From Henricia sp. BOLD:AAB3569 (lineage: Eukaryota; Echinodermata; Asteroidea; Spinulosida; Echinasteridae), in the NCBI GenBank assembly GCA_037783545.1, contig JBBELK010000062.1, positions 1,612,001 through 1,676,000 of the forward strand: 64,000 bases of DNA, read 5' to 3'. The notes below the pieces were generated by a model. It had not been told where the DNA came from, ran no database searches, and worked only from the letters and a program-made list of their open reading frames with translations. Numbering within the stretch: the first letter of the stretch is position 1; each line of letters begins with the position of its first letter. Below are positions 44,705-55,355 of this stretch, in pieces. Both the position numbers and the translations under genes were made by a program.

Positions 44705-44814
44705 GACGAGAAAAGGACAAAAACAGGTCAAATGTTTCCAATGGTGAACAGTGGCTAGGTCGTTGTGCGAACCTTGCTGTAGTCTATAGAAAGTCGCAAA
44801 AGAAAGGGCAAAGG

Positions 44815-45370
44815 GGAAACAAAAAACAACGAAGGTAAAAAGGTATTAAATAACAAATTACGATTGCCAGTTCCGGTGTGGAAAGATCAACAATTAAGCA
44901 TTGTGAGATTAAACTTTGAACGATGTGCTCGATGCCAAATATTGGACGGACAAAAATAAAATAAAATAAAATAAATCCGCTGTCCCTCAAATCGAATTCG
45001 ATACCAAACGATCGAATAAAATGTGTTATAAACTCAGTGCCATACGACTGGGTAGACGCAAATGTCTATGCCGCCTCAAATAGACGTTTACTGGCCTTCG
45101 GTGCACACAGAACGCGGAAAAAACGACAAAGGTAAAAAGGTATTAAATAACAAATTACGATTGCCAGTTCCGGTGTGGAAAGATCAACAATTTTAAAACA
45201 TTGTGAAATTAAACTTTGAACGATGTGCTCGATGCCAATATTGGACGGACAAAAAATCCGCTGTCCCTCAAATCGAATTCGATACCAAACGATCGAATAA
45301 AATGTGTTATAAACTCAGTGCCATACGACTGGGTGGACGCAAATGTCTATGCCGCCTCAATTAGACGTTT
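44815..45370 (+). repeat. Imperfect direct duplication inside the DIRS element
   Basis: AGGTAAAAAGGTATTAAATA and following sequence at 44832-45087 is repeated at 45129-45365, including ATCGAATTCGATACCAAACG (44992 and 45272). The first copy carries an extra AAAATAAAATAAAATAAA run. Confidence 0.85.
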
Positions 45371-45784
45371 CTGCGATGTACTCTTTCACAACTCCCCAGC
45401 CGAGATCAGAACGGTCAGCAAGTCGTATGAGCTTTTGACGTTCCTTGATGGACTTCACGGCGGCGTTCCAGTCGGTCTTGGCCGAGTCGATGTCAAGGCT
45501 GTCAATGTTCTGAATGGCCGACTCGACAAGCGAAAGAAGCTTCTCGCAGTGCTTGTGCTGCTGTTGATGCCGTCGCGTTTGAACGTCGGAACGTCTAATA
45601 AGCGTTGCTTCTTGCAAGCCGATTCGACCTTGAAGTCTAATGACTTAGAAAGGGCCTGGATAGCGTTCAGTATCTGATCACTGCTGGTACCGGACTCCGA
45701 ACCGCCGACGCCCGGTTCGAGGGACATGTTCGATGCGGTGCGTGAAGACGTGTGTAGAATAGGATTGTACAGCAAAGTTGACAC
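45357..45784 (-). pseudogene. Inverted DIRS gag fragment with its own TATA-like box
   Basis: On the strand opposite to the RT. The first frame gives MSLEPGVGGSESGTSSDQIL and a middle part up to LLDVPTFKRDG. After a one-base slip near 45560 the next frame gives QQHKHCEKLLSLVESAIQNI and KSIKERQKLIRLADRSDLGW. The FKR(D/E)G block followed by RQKLIRxADRS is a recurring signature of DIRS ORF1 proteins in invertebrates. TATATAA lies upstream on the same strand (about 45821-45827). A separate DIRS 5' end may have inserted here in reverse, or a local inversion occurred. The protein is broken. Confidence 0.62.
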
Positions 45785-45924
45785 GATTGACCGAGAGTGA
45801 GCTACTGAAGCGAACGTGGCGTTTATATAGCCAGTTGTTATGTAATTCTATTGTGTTCAGTGTGAATACACTGGCACCTGTCGTTCTAAAACGAAAAGAA
45901 ATTCCACTTACCGTTTCAGTTTCG

Positions 45925-46034
45925 TAATCAGAAAAATATAACGGATGTTATGATATAAAAATCTCATGACCCATAAGGTAAGTCACGGGGAGTTATGGGT
46001 AAAAAAAAGTGATCTGGTCACACTCCTTTAAGGG
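45925..46034 (-). mobile_element. Fragment of TTAA-type MITE
   Basis: Reverse complement of 55785-55895: TTACGAAACTGAAAC, ATAACATCCGTTATA and the terminus CTGGTCACACTCCTTTAA all match. The other end is missing. Confidence 0.75.
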
Positions 46035-46342
46035 AATGGTGCCCATTGTATCGTGCATTGACGCTCTAATGAGCAACAAATGCCCAGACAACAAATTGGG
46101 GATAATCTTCCTCAACGGTGCAAAGACATTCAAGAGACAAACGGGCTCGGTCAAAAATTTGGCCAGCGCTCAAGTTCATCTGCTGCTTTGAAATCGGAGC
46201 GCACCAAATACAAGAGGAATGCTAAGTCTTTCTAAACTTCCTTTTTTGGGCAAGCGCGGCAGGGAAACTCCTACCGCCAAAGACGCTGGCAAAACCGGAA
46301 ACCAGCGGAGACACGGCGTCAGCCGGATGCCAAGTAAGCACG

Positions 46343-47062
46343 GTGAGTGAGCACCAATGTGATAACACTCGGGTTGACATGGTTTTGGCAGGTAAACTCG
46401 CATATCATATCGCCCGATGGCGCGAGGTTACAACTGACTGTTGGGTGCTTGACACCATCAAGCACTACCACATTGAATTCAGAGAAATGCCATACCAAAC
46501 ATTCATTCCAAGGGAATTGCCGTTTGGAACCCACGAGGCTGAAATTATAGCCACAGGAATCACCAAAATGCTCCAAAAGAGCACACAGATGGTGAATTCA
46601 TTTCGAATATTTTCATACGACCCAAAAAAGACGGGTCATTTCGCCCCATTATCAATCTCAAGGGGCTTAATGCGTCTGTGGCGTATTTTCACTTAAAAAT
46701 GGAAACGATACGCACAGCAATCCAGCTGTTACATGGCCTCAATTGATCTAAACGACGCATATTTTGCAATTCCAATAGCTATTGAGCAAAGGAAATACCT
46801 ACGATTTTTTTGGCAAAATGTGTTGTACGAGTTTACCTGCCTGCCTTTCGGTTTAGCGTGTGCACCACGTGTGTTCACCAAAATTATGAAACCGCTAATT
46901 GCCGTACTGAGGCAAAGGGGCCATGAATCGTGCGATTACATAGATGATTCGCTTCTAGTTGGTAGAACGTTTCAAGAGTGCTTAGATAACGTTCGAGCCA
47001 GAAGGACTCTTGCCACGGGCTTAGGGTTTACAATCAATCGTAAAAAAAAAAATCGATTTTAG
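46343..47062 (+). pseudogene. DIRS reverse transcriptase
   Basis: The N-terminal part reads CWVLDTIKHYHIEFREMP, then GTHEAEIIATGITKMLQKST. Frameshifts around 46600 and 46690 interrupt the fingers region. From 46733 the palm is open: MASIDLNDAYFAIPI (catalytic Asp 5), LPFGLACAPRVFTKIMKP and CDYIDDSLLVG (catalytic Asp 71 and 72). It makes cDNA from element RNA in this class. An 11-A run at 47041-47051 shifts the frame before the connection to RNase H. Domain order and motifs are intact, so damage is limited to indels, some in homopolymers. Confidence 0.85.
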
Positions 47063-47097
47063 ATCCCACCAAACAAATCGAGTTTCTGGGATTTCAT

Positions 47098-47739
47098 TTG
47101 GATTCAGATCAAATGACGATTTCAATTCCTAGATCAAAGGTAGATAAGACCACTCGGTCTATCGAGAAACTTCTCGGCCAACAGTCTCCTTCAATTCGAG
47201 ACGTTGCCAGAATAACAGGTCTTTTGGTTTCATGCGAGATAGCTGTGCCATACGGACCTTTGTTTAGAAGAACATTAGAGAATGAAAAGAATCTTGCGTT
47301 ATTACACAACAGTGGTGATTTTGAGGCCAAAATGCGCCTTTCCAGAAGCGCAATATCGGAACTAAACTGGTGGATTTCAGAGTTACCAGTTGCCTTTGGG
47401 CCCATACATAGACATGATCCAGATCACGTGATTGAAACCGATGCATCTAAGCAAGGCTGGGGTGCGCCCATTGGCCGCACCACTGGCGGCCAATGGGCTT
47501 CAGACGAGGCCGCACATCATATCAATTGGCTTGAACTAAAGGCTTGCCTCTTGGCCCTGCAGTCATTCTTTTCAAGCATGACTAATGTTTCAATCCACCT
47601 CATAACAGACAATGCCACGGTGGTTGCCTATATAAACCACTTTGGTGGTTCAAAGTCAGAAACACTACATTCATTGGCTAGAGAGATCTGGTTGTGGTGT
47701 ATGGCAAGGAGAATCTGGCTGATTGCCCCGCACATATAA
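47098..47739 (+). pseudogene. DIRS connection and RNase H domain
   Basis: The ORF of 213 residues starts in the RT connection (IPRSKVDKTTRSIEKLLG). RNase H residues are visible as ETDASKQGWGA (Asp 115), INWLELKACLLALQ (Glu 146) and LITDNATVVAYIN (Asp 171). RNase H removes the RNA strand during cDNA synthesis. The frame is separate from the RT frame because of the A-run at 47041, so in the element's working form the two would be one polyprotein. Confidence 0.85.
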
Positions 47740-48329
47740 AAGGAGTGCAAAATGTTTTGGCAGACTCTGCTTCCCGACACTTTCAGGATGATCTCGAGTG
47801 GAAACTGAATCCCTCGATTTTCTTGAAAGTTGTTTCAATTTTTACCAGACCTGATATTGATCTTTTTGCGTCCAGGCTTAATTTTCAGGTTCTGCCTTAC
47901 GTTTCATGGCAACCAGATCCATCTGCCATTCACATTAACGCATTTACATTAAACTGGTCGAGTTACCAATGTTTTTATGCGTTTCCTCCCTTTTGCTTGA
48001 TAGGCAAAGTGCTCACAAAAATTGAACACGACGGAGCTGCTGGCTTATTGATTGCGCCATTATGGCACACGCAACCATGGTTTCCGACAATGTTAAAATT
48101 GCTGGTCAAAACGCCAGTTATTTTGCCTATTCAAAGGGACTTGATTTTTCATCCCTCCTCAGATAGGCCCCACCCACTGGGCGATCATCTCAGGTTGACG
48201 GCATGCTACTTATCAGGGAGGCCCTCCGACAGCAGGGAGTATCAAAGCCAGCTTCCCAACTTATCCTCGCATCGTGGCGCTCTAGCACCAAAAAATGCTG
48301 CAAGTCGGCCACAGAGGGGCTTTCGTTAA
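47694..48329 (+). pseudogene. DIRS linker between RNase H and recombinase
   Basis: Overlapping frame with HIKGVQNVLADSASR, FTRPDIDLFASRLN, PYVSWQPDPSAIHINAFTLN, YAFPPFCLIGKVLTKIE and LIAPLWHTQPWFPTMLKLL. These motifs follow RNase H in many DIRS, Ngaro and related elements. The HIKGxxNxLADxxSR motif closes the RNase H domain. A frame change near 47700 separates it from the previous ORF. Confidence 0.8.
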
Positions 48330-48880
48330 AGAATCTAACCATGAAGCTAGTCTTACTTGTCGCTCTCACATCGGGACAGCGATGTCAGACTTTAGCTCTG
48401 CTTAACCTTAACTCAGTCCAAGTTGGCACTAATAACGTTAAATTTATTATTGAGGATGCCACTAAAACAAGTAAAATTGGCAAACCTCGAACTGAAATTA
48501 ATTTAATTGCGTTTCCGCATGATAACTCTTTATGCGTTATGTCAGTTCTAAAAACGTATCTTGAAAAAACAAGACCCTTCAGGAATAAGGAGAGAAGATT
48601 ATTTATTAGTTATGTTTCACCCCACAAAGCAGTGGGTTCAGAAACAATAGGTCGATCGACACTTACGGTTTCTGGCATTAGGACGGACAAATTTACCGCC
48701 CATTGCACACGTTCAGCATCATGCAGTGCAGCAGCCAGGAAAGGTGTACCTTTACAAATTATTATAAAAGCTGCCGGCTGGACGAGATCATCGACATTTG
48801 CCAGATTTTATAACAAACCCTTGGAAGAGTCCAATAACTCTTTTGCTGTTACTACAGTGAACATATTAAACCGCTGTTAA
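48203..48880 (+). CDS. DIRS tyrosine recombinase, apparently intact ORF
   Basis: A 225-residue ORF overlapping the end of the preceding frame, as is common for DIRS recombinases. The tyrosine-recombinase residues are all present: Arg 60 in ALTSGQRCQTLAL, His 167 and Arg 170 in FTAHCTRSAS, Trp 193 in KAAGWTRSSTF (the His/Trp position) and the nucleophile Tyr 203 in FARFYNKPL. The enzyme joins the circular DNA copy into the genome by strand exchange. The N-terminal SAM-like part (LILASWRSSTKKC) is also visible. No stop or frameshift lies inside. Whether it is expressed is unknown. The stop is 138 bp before the internal complementary region. Confidence 0.85.
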   Translation: MLLIREALRQQGVSKPASQLILASWRSSTKKCCKSATEGLSLKNLTMKLVLLVALTSGQRCQTLALLNLNSVQVGTNNVKFIIEDATKTSKIGKPRTEINLIAFPHDNSLCVMSVLKTYLEKTRPFRNKERRLFISYVSPHKAVGSETIGRSTLTVSGIRTDKFTAHCTRSASCSAAARKGVPLQIIIKAAGWTRSSTFARFYNKPLEESNNSFAVTTVNILNRC

Positions 48881-49017
48881 TAAAGAAACATGCTTATGTA
48901 CAACAAAGGAATTTCATACCAAGAAACTTTATTTCATGGGTATGTTCCACAACAGTCACGTACTGAATGTCGATTCGACATTCATTCGTTCAAACTTTTT
49001 GCAGTTGCTCTAAACAT

Positions 49018-49144
49018 CTCACGTAAGGCCGAAGTGCTATGTGGTTACGAGGTAGAATTTTCTAATTAAACGAAATGTAATGCAATGAAATTGAAGTTTA
49101 ATTATGATTCTACCGAGTAACCACTAGCACTGAAGGACTTACGT
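49018..49144 (+). repeat. DIRS internal complementary region
   Basis: First half (CTCACGTAAGGCCGAAGTGC to GGTAGAATT) is complementary to the left end of the element; second half (TTCTAATTAAACGAAATGTA to GGACTTACGT) is complementary to 49346-49432. Their junction TAGAATT|TTCTAA is a copy of the circle junction. Confidence 0.88.
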
Positions 49145-49228
49145 TCCCGCCCTTGTTTGTGGTGGCTGGCTATAAGCCAGGTTAACATTTTTCCCTCCCA
49201 GCTTTGACTACAAAAAGTTACTTTTTTC

Positions 49229-49432
49229 ACAAAAATGCCCTGAGGCATAGACCGCGGGGCTTACTTATATACACACAGAGAGAAAGCCTTTCAATAAAGG
49301 GTTCTTTCAAGCGTGACGAACAAATACCGGTGGCAGGTGCAATCTCACGTAAGTCCTTCAGTGCTAGTGGTTACTCGGTAGAATCATAATTAAACTTCAA
49401 TTTCATTGCATTACATTTCGTTTAATTAGAAA
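49229..49432 (-). repeat. DIRS right inverted terminal repeat
   Basis: Pairs with the left repeat over CTGAGGCATAGACCGCGGGG through GCAATCTCACGTAAG and continues with about 85 bp matched only in the internal complementary region, ending TTTAATTAGAA near 49432. Confidence 0.87.
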
Positions 49433-49449
49433 ATGCTCCGGTTTGCATC

Positions 49450-49647
49450 CCATCCTCTTGCAACAGTGCCCCTTCAACGCACTCCCTAACCCCTGCGGAC
49501 AGTGGCCCTGTTGAAAAAGGCCCCATTTGGCGGTGGGACTAGCGACAGAAATCTTGTCGCCTCTGCTGGACCATGCCAATCAGGACGCTTACAGTGCATT
49601 ATAGCACGATTGCAGGCATTCAAATGTAACGCGCGCAGATTGTAAAC
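49450..49647. repeat. Segment shared with 62145-62345
   Basis: CATCCTCTTGCAACAGTGCC and GCGACAGAAATCTTGTCGCC recur in order at 62145-62260. The small inverted repeat GCGACAGAAATCTTGTCGC is conserved in both. Confidence 0.75.
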
Positions 49648-49707
49648 ACCGTGCATGCATATGTGACACATGTATTCAGTAATGCTGGTCGGTTGTCCCC
49701 GTCGGCG

Positions 49708-49726
49708 ATTGGCTGCTATTTAAAGC
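49708..49726 (+). promoter_or_regulatory. CCAAT/TATA-like promoter motif, copy 1
   Basis: GATTGGCTGCTATTTAAAG combines an inverted CCAAT and a TATTTAAA box 8 bp apart. The same word is at 52042-52060 and 62388-62405. It lies about 180-200 bp ahead of a short ORF conserved in all three copies. Confidence 0.4.
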
Positions 49727-49902
49727 ATACTGGGGAATCCGTTCCATTACATTCGTCAGCATGCATCCCTGTTATTAATTTGAAAAACTGCGGAGTAAAT
49801 AAGGTTCGTCGTTTGAAAGTTTGGTAGGAATGGGACAGTCATAAGGAACGCAACCCAATACAATTTCTGGAAAGTATAGAAATTGTTTCTTTTCGGCATA
49901 AC

Positions 49903-50037
49903 ATGACCGAATTGATTAAATTACATCAAAATGACTCGGGCGTGAGTTGGCTCAAGACAACAGCCGGCTCGCTCCACATATTTGCGTGTATTTCCTCAGG
50001 GTATTGCACGTCGCTTTGCAGAGTGGAAATTCCCTGA
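49903..50037 (+). CDS. Short ORF of unknown function, repeat copy 1
   Basis: MTELIKLHQNDSGVSWLKTT then AGSLHIFACISSGYC, 44 codons. The first 23 residues are the same in copies at 52238 and 62583. The ORF is downstream of the CCAAT/TATA-like word. I do not recognise the peptide. Conservation may reflect recent duplication rather than selection, so a real gene product is uncertain. Confidence 0.25.
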   Translation: MTELIKLHQNDSGVSWLKTTAGSLHIFACISSGYCTSLCRVEIP

Positions 50038-50039
50038 GA

Positions 50040-51090
50040 TCTCAGGATGCATCCCATGATGCTTTGCAAGAGAGCGCCCTCAGTCGGTAAAAAGCTATTT
50101 GCGATAAACCTTATCGCCCGTTCCGATCCGTCTCGAGTCGAGGTAGTCGAGACAACGTCGGCCAGACGCCGTGCGGAAGAACAGTGCAGGAAACACGCAT
50201 GGGGAGATTTGACACTTAAACGATAGTAAGTGCACGCCCTAAACGTCTATCAATTGTTGGTGAAAGTTTTAAAGATTTCTCAGAACGATTTTGATTGTAG
50301 TATTTTGTACCTTGTCTATCATGTCTATATACTTCCAAATACTGAAAGGCACCAAGGCCTGTTTTTGCCGATATATCCTCGAGTCATGATATTTTACGCA
50401 CATAAGCCTTTATCACTGTTTTGACCACAATAAAGCAGCCAAAAAGAACCTTTAGGCTCCTTTGTCAGATTCCTTATGTCCAACCCTACCTGGGAGTAAA
50501 ATTTCAAGAAAGAGCAACGTCGCCGTACGACGCCAGCTTTGTTTTTGCAAACGCATGCAAAAGTAGACTTGCTAAAGTTACGTCATGTAAATTGGCAGAC
50601 TAGTCACATGTCACACTACGGTGTCCCCATTGTGCCCAGTATCTGAAAATTATGCTTCTACAAGAAGTGCTTTCTAATAACTATGATCCAGTACATTACT
50701 TAAGGACATAATTGAAAGATTATTTGAGTTTTGGAAATGATTAAGTCATATAAACTGCACGCTTTTTCTGGGACATCTATAACCAAAACCAGCAGTGAAG
50801 TTGACTTATGGAGGGCGGATTGGGCTATATTGCCGTTGATTTCATTTTAATGTGAAGCCTTCTGTTTTTTTCTTTTTTTTAATCATGTTTTGTTATTTTT
50901 ATTCTCTCGGTCTGTCTCCCTTGTGGAATGAGAAAAAAACACGAAATTGTAAATTATAAGTAAATTATTATGATTGACTGAAATTTCTTAAGCAGTATAA
51001 TTTCGAATTGAAAAGCTATAAGACGGGTGTCTTTTTTTTAGCTCCGTACCTTTCAAGGCGCCCTCTGTTGAAAAGTTTAACCTAATAAAT
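50040..51090. other. Non-coding part of duplicated unit
   Basis: No exon recognised. Position 50330-50380 (CCAAATACTGAAAGGCACCA then AGGCCTGTTTTTGC) is an uninterrupted version of the site occupied by the transposon at 55356-56761. Confidence 0.5.
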
Positions 51091-51093
51091 ATT

Positions 51094-51265
51094 ATACAAA
51101 TATTGACTGCAATGAGGGGCATGGTTAAGATTATAGGCCCAAGGTGATCTCGAAGCCATGACTATGACCCGAGGCGGAAGCCGAGGGGCATAGTCATGGC
51201 TTCGAGATCACCGAGGGCCTATAATCTTAACCATGCCCCGAATAAACAGCAGTCAATATTTGTTT
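51094..51265. mobile_element. 172-bp palindromic MITE
   Basis: CAAATATTGACTGC at the left is mirrored by GCAGTCAATATTTG at the right, and GGGGCATGGTTAAGATTATA pairs with TATAATCTTAACCATGCCCC. The centre is GAGGCGGAAGCCGAGG. It lies within the 760 bp present only in unit 1. Confidence 0.82.
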
Positions 51266-51577
51266 TATATACCGAATGTGTAGATTTTTGTTATCTGGTT
51301 GGTTAAAACATGGAGGAAGAAACGATACATCATACACTATACAGTCATGACAGTGGTCCTTCGAGTTTCGAAAGCTGGTTTGCGGCGGAAAAGTTGTATA
51401 TTTACAGCAAACAATTGTAGCATAATCACCTGGTACCTTAGTAGCACATTTCACCTGGCACAGTTTTCAATGTAGGCCACTTCTCTTACTTTCTTAAGGA
51501 CTTCATCATCTACGACAGACGACAAAACGACTTCGTCGACGGAGATTCCTCCCTGATGAATGTTTACGTGAAGCGCC

Positions 51578-51737
51578 CAGCTGCATAGTTGGTGCACAGC
51601 TACATGTATGCTAACACATGTAATGCGCGCGTCCGGAACCCGCTAAATGACTATGCCCAGCTGCATAGTTGGTGCACAACTAGCTATATGCTAACACATG
51701 TAATGCGCGCGTCTGGAACCCGCTAAATGACTATGCC
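51578..51737 (+). repeat. 80-bp direct duplication
   Basis: CAGCTGCATAGTTGGTGCAC to CCGCTAAATGACTATGCC occurs twice in tandem with a period of 80 bp and few differences. Confidence 0.87.
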
Positions 51738-51980
51738 CGGGGCATGGCAAAGACTATTGACCAGTTGGCATACGCGCCGGGTCTAGCCGATTCAATGCCC
51801 CCACTTTTAACCAATCAGATGACAGGAATCTACGCATGAGGTATATAATGTCATTTAGTGCCTGGAGCCGGAGACTGAGTATAGGCGGTCGGTGGTGAAA
51901 GTTTTTGTGTATTTTAAAGGATTTCTCCGACCATTTTGGCTGTAGTATATTTGTACCTTGTCTAGAAGGTAGGATTTTGT

Positions 51981-53540
51981 ACACCGTGCATGCATATGTG
52001 ACACATGTACTCAGTAATGCTGGTCGGTTGTCCGCGTCGGCGATTGGCTGCTATTTAAAGCATACTGGGGAATCCGTTCCATTACATTCGTCAGCATGCA
52101 TCCCTGTTATTAATTTGAAAAACTGCGGAGTAAATAAGGTTCGTCGTTTGAAAGTTTGGTAGGAATGGGACAGTCATAAGGAACGCAACCCAATACAATT
52201 TCTGGAAAGTATAGAAATTGTTTCTTTTCGGCATAACATGACCGAATTGATTAAATTACATCAAAATGACTCGGGCGTGAGTTGGCTTAAGACAACAGCC
52301 GGCTCGCTCCACATATTTGCGTGTATTTCCTCAGGGTATTGCACGTCGCTTTGCGGAGTGGAAATTCCCTGAGATCTCAGGATGCATCCCATGATGCTTT
52401 GCAAGAGAGCGCCCTCAGTCGGTAAAAAGCTATTTGCGATAAACCTTATTGCCCGTTCCGATCCGTCTCGAGTCGAGACAACGTCGGCCAGACGCCGTGC
52501 GGAAGAACAGTACAGGAAACACGCTTGGGGAGATTTGACACTTAAACGATAGTAAGTGCACGCCCTAAACGTCTATCAATTGTTGGTGAAAGTTTTAAAG
52601 ATTTCTCAGAACGATTTTGATTGTAGTATTTTGTACCTTGTCTATCATGTCTATATACTTCCAAATACTGAAAGGCACCAAGGCCTGTTTTTGCTGATAT
52701 ATCCTCGAGTCATGATATTTCACGCACCCCCTTTATCACTGTTTTGACCACAATAAAGCAGCCAAAAAGAACCTTTAGGCTCCTTTGTCAGATTCCTTAT
52801 GTCCAACCCTACCTGGGAGTAAAATTTCAAGAAAGAGCAACGTCGCCGTACGACGCCAGCTTTGTTTTTGCAAACGCATGCAAAAGTAGACTTGCTAAAG
52901 TTACGTCATGTAAATTGGCAGACTAGTCACATGTCACACTACGGTGTCCCCGTTGTGCCCAGTATCTGAAAATTATGCTTCTACAAGAAGTGCTTTCTAA
53001 TAACTATGATCCAGTACAGACATAATTGAAAGATTATTTGAGTTTTGGAGATGATTAAGTCATATAAACTGCACGCTTTTTCTGGGACATCTATAACCAA
53101 AACCAGCAGTGAAGTTGACTTATGGAGGGCGGAATGGGCTATATTGCCGTCGGATTTCATTTTAATGTGAAGCCTTCTGTTTTTTTCTTTTTTTTATCAT
53201 GTTTTGTTATTTTTATTCTCTCGGTCTGTCTCCCTTGTGGAATGATAAAAAAACACGAAATTGTAAATTATAAGTAAATTATTATGATTGACTGAAATTT
53301 CTTAAGCAGTATAATTTCGAATTGAAAAGCTATAAGACGGGTGTCTTTTTTTTAGCTCCGTACCTTTCAAGGCGCCCTCTGTTGAAAAGTTTAACCTAAT
53401 CAATATTGTCATTTAGTGCCTGGAGCCGGAGATGGAGTATAGGCGGTCGGTGGTGAAAGTTTTTGTGTATTTTAAAGGATTTCTCCGACCATTTTGGCTA
53501 TAGTATATTTGTACCTTGTCTAGAAGGTATGATTTTGTAC
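51981..53540 (+). repeat. Tandem segmental duplication, unit 2
   Basis: Aligns to unit 1 apart from the missing 760 bp (junction near 53400: CCTAATCAATATTGTCATTTAG) and single-base differences. It has the same promoter-like word (52042) and short ORF start (52238). Confidence 0.85.
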
Positions 53541-53726
53541 CCTTTATTAAAATATATTCAATTACTTACCGGGAAGGCTTTGATTTTCCATATCTTCGTG
53601 GAAAATGAAAGATAGTGAGACCAACAACTTTCAAGAAAAATCTGACGTCACTGCGTGATCTCCTCAGTGAAAAGATACGCGAAGGAGAGCGTCCGCGCGC
53701 GAAATTACATGTGCGTGAATTTAGAT

Positions 53727-55345
53727 GACCGCATGATATGCTTTTGCTTGGCAGCATGGGTGACTTTCAAGATCAGCACTTTTTTCCCCATCAAAATCGT
53801 TGCACAAAATGGAATCCTTAGACAAGTCTTTTTACAGGAAATTGCCATTTTTTTGGTAAAATCAAAATCTCTACACGTTCTACATATGCCTTACCTCCCT
53901 GGCCGTAATTCTCTGAAAACTTGCATACACACCTCCGTTTTTTTCAAATTCACAAATTCACCTCACGTGCGTGCAGAACCATGTCATACATGGCCGTTGG
54001 CTGCCGCATTGAATTATGGGATGACACCATGGCTCGATCCGAATTAGTCTGGTACCCGGACCAAAAATCTTTGGAAAGACTAGACTGAATTTAAGGTCCG
54101 GCAGCCGCCAATTTCGCCATTTTGAAACAGGAGGAATTCCTCCTTTTTCCGAAGGTTCCCGAAGTTACCTGAATGCACGTCCGGTCGTCCGGACGCTACC
54201 GTTAATCGTCGGGTACAGTTCGTCATTGTTTCGAGAATTTAAATTGACGTCGCGTGCACGTACGCGTGCCGCTGCGTGTGTATTTATGGTGATGCCACGG
54301 ATTTATAACTACGCAGTGGCTATCAGTTGCTATAGTTACGGTAACCGTATGAATGGCTATAGTTACGGGATTGCAACAGCAGATTAAAACTACATGTAGG
54401 CCTACAATATGGAGCCCACTGGGTGATGCAGACAAGGTTTGAATTTTTTTTTGATGCTAGCCTACATGTATATTAAAATAGGCATATTTAATATTTTAAG
54501 GTTAATATATTAAATTTGTATTGCTCAAATATGGAATAACCCTTCAAAATGTTGTACACTCATGCCATATAGCGCGCAGCGCGCTTTGAAAATTAACGGT
54601 TATGTGCTCCTAAAAATAAATGCATGACGTAATGCTTAAAGTGCTATTTTAAACACGACAGTAGCCGGTCCTCATATTCAGTCGTTGTATGTGGAATATG
54701 TGGAGCGGGAACCAGTCTAGATCCGAATAGGCCGTATTCCTGAACGTGGAGGGCGCTGTCAAGTGGTCCGCGCCTGGTCCGCGCCCATCGTGCGTTATGT
54801 TCGAACACAAAACGCGCTACGCCTTCCAAACGTTTATTTTGAATGGAAATCTGTGCGCGCGACACAGGTCTGCGCGCTCCGCGTACGCGACTTTTCCCCA
54901 CGTACGTATGCACGTCACGGATGCACGTACCCCCACTTTTCTACTGTCGTCTATGGACATTTTCCCCCAAATCATCTTGTACGAGCGCCCTCACGCGTTC
55001 AGGAATACGGTCTATTAGTGGCTTTGGCTGTGGCTATGGCTGTTGCTGTGGCGGCCATGTATGACATGGTTCTGCACGCACTATCGCTCGCGGGGCTATG
55101 CACGCACGTGAGGTGAGTTTGTGAATTTAAGAAAAACGGAGGTGTGTGTACGTAAGTTTTTAGAGAATTATGGCCAGGGAGGTATGTAGAACGTGTAGAG
55201 ATTTTGATTTTACCAAAAAATGGCAATTTCCTGTAAAAAGACTTGTCTAAAGATTCCATTTTGAGCAACGATTTTGATGGGGGAAAAAAAAGTGCTGATC
55301 TTGAAAGTCACCCATGCCGCCAAGCAGAAGCATATATCAGCAAAA
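53727..55345. repeat. Inverted repeat, arms about 270 bp, 1-kb spacer
   Basis: 53727-53998 (TGCTTTTGCTTGGCAGCATG, CTACACGTTCTACATATGCC, CCATGTCATACATGGCCG) is the reverse complement of 55053-55345. The right arm carries an extra CTATCGCTCGCGGGGCTATG. The arms resemble sequence in the 50330-50400 repeat. 54000-54730 between them has no recognised gene. Confidence 0.8.
54731..55010. mobile_element. 280-bp MITE, GCCGTATTCCTGAACG ends
   Basis: GCCGTATTCCTGAACG at 54731 faces CGTTCAGGAATACGGTC at the right; GGAGGGCGC and GCGCCCTC extend the pairing. The overlapping ORFs (54746-55116) have no domain. Confidence 0.72.
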
Positions 55346-55355
55346 AACAGGCCTG

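Larger units (their letters stand above)
44222..49432 (+). mobile_element. DIRS retrotransposon with intact termini
   Basis: The element shows the three hallmark parts of DIRS: a left inverted terminal repeat (44222-44514), a right one (49229-49432), and an internal complementary region (49018-49144) whose first half is complementary to the left end and whose second half is complementary to the right end. The coding order on the plus strand is ORF1 start, RT, RNase H, tyrosine recombinase. DIRS elements replicate through a circular DNA intermediate inserted by the recombinase, so no target duplication is expected and none is seen. Damage includes a nested MITE, an inverted gag piece, a TTAA-type MITE fragment and frameshifts. 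Confidence 0.85.
49648..51980 (+). repeat. Tandem segmental duplication, unit 1
   Basis: Starts CACCGTGCATGCATATGTGA and ends AGGATTTTGTAC. It is followed head-to-tail by unit 2, with an offset of about 2.33 kb (small ORFs at 50230 and 52556, 50421 and 52744 are nearly or fully identical). Unit 1 carries 760 bp (about 51090-51850) that unit 2 lacks. No protein-coding gene is recognised. Confidence 0.85.

Noticed and set aside
45216..45677. 153-codon plus-strand ORF
   Set aside because: It is the antisense shadow of the inverted DIRS gag fragment and of a duplicated segment.
54746..55116. Overlapping ORFs with His/Arg-rich translations
   Set aside because: They lie within a MITE and an inverted repeat and have no domain.
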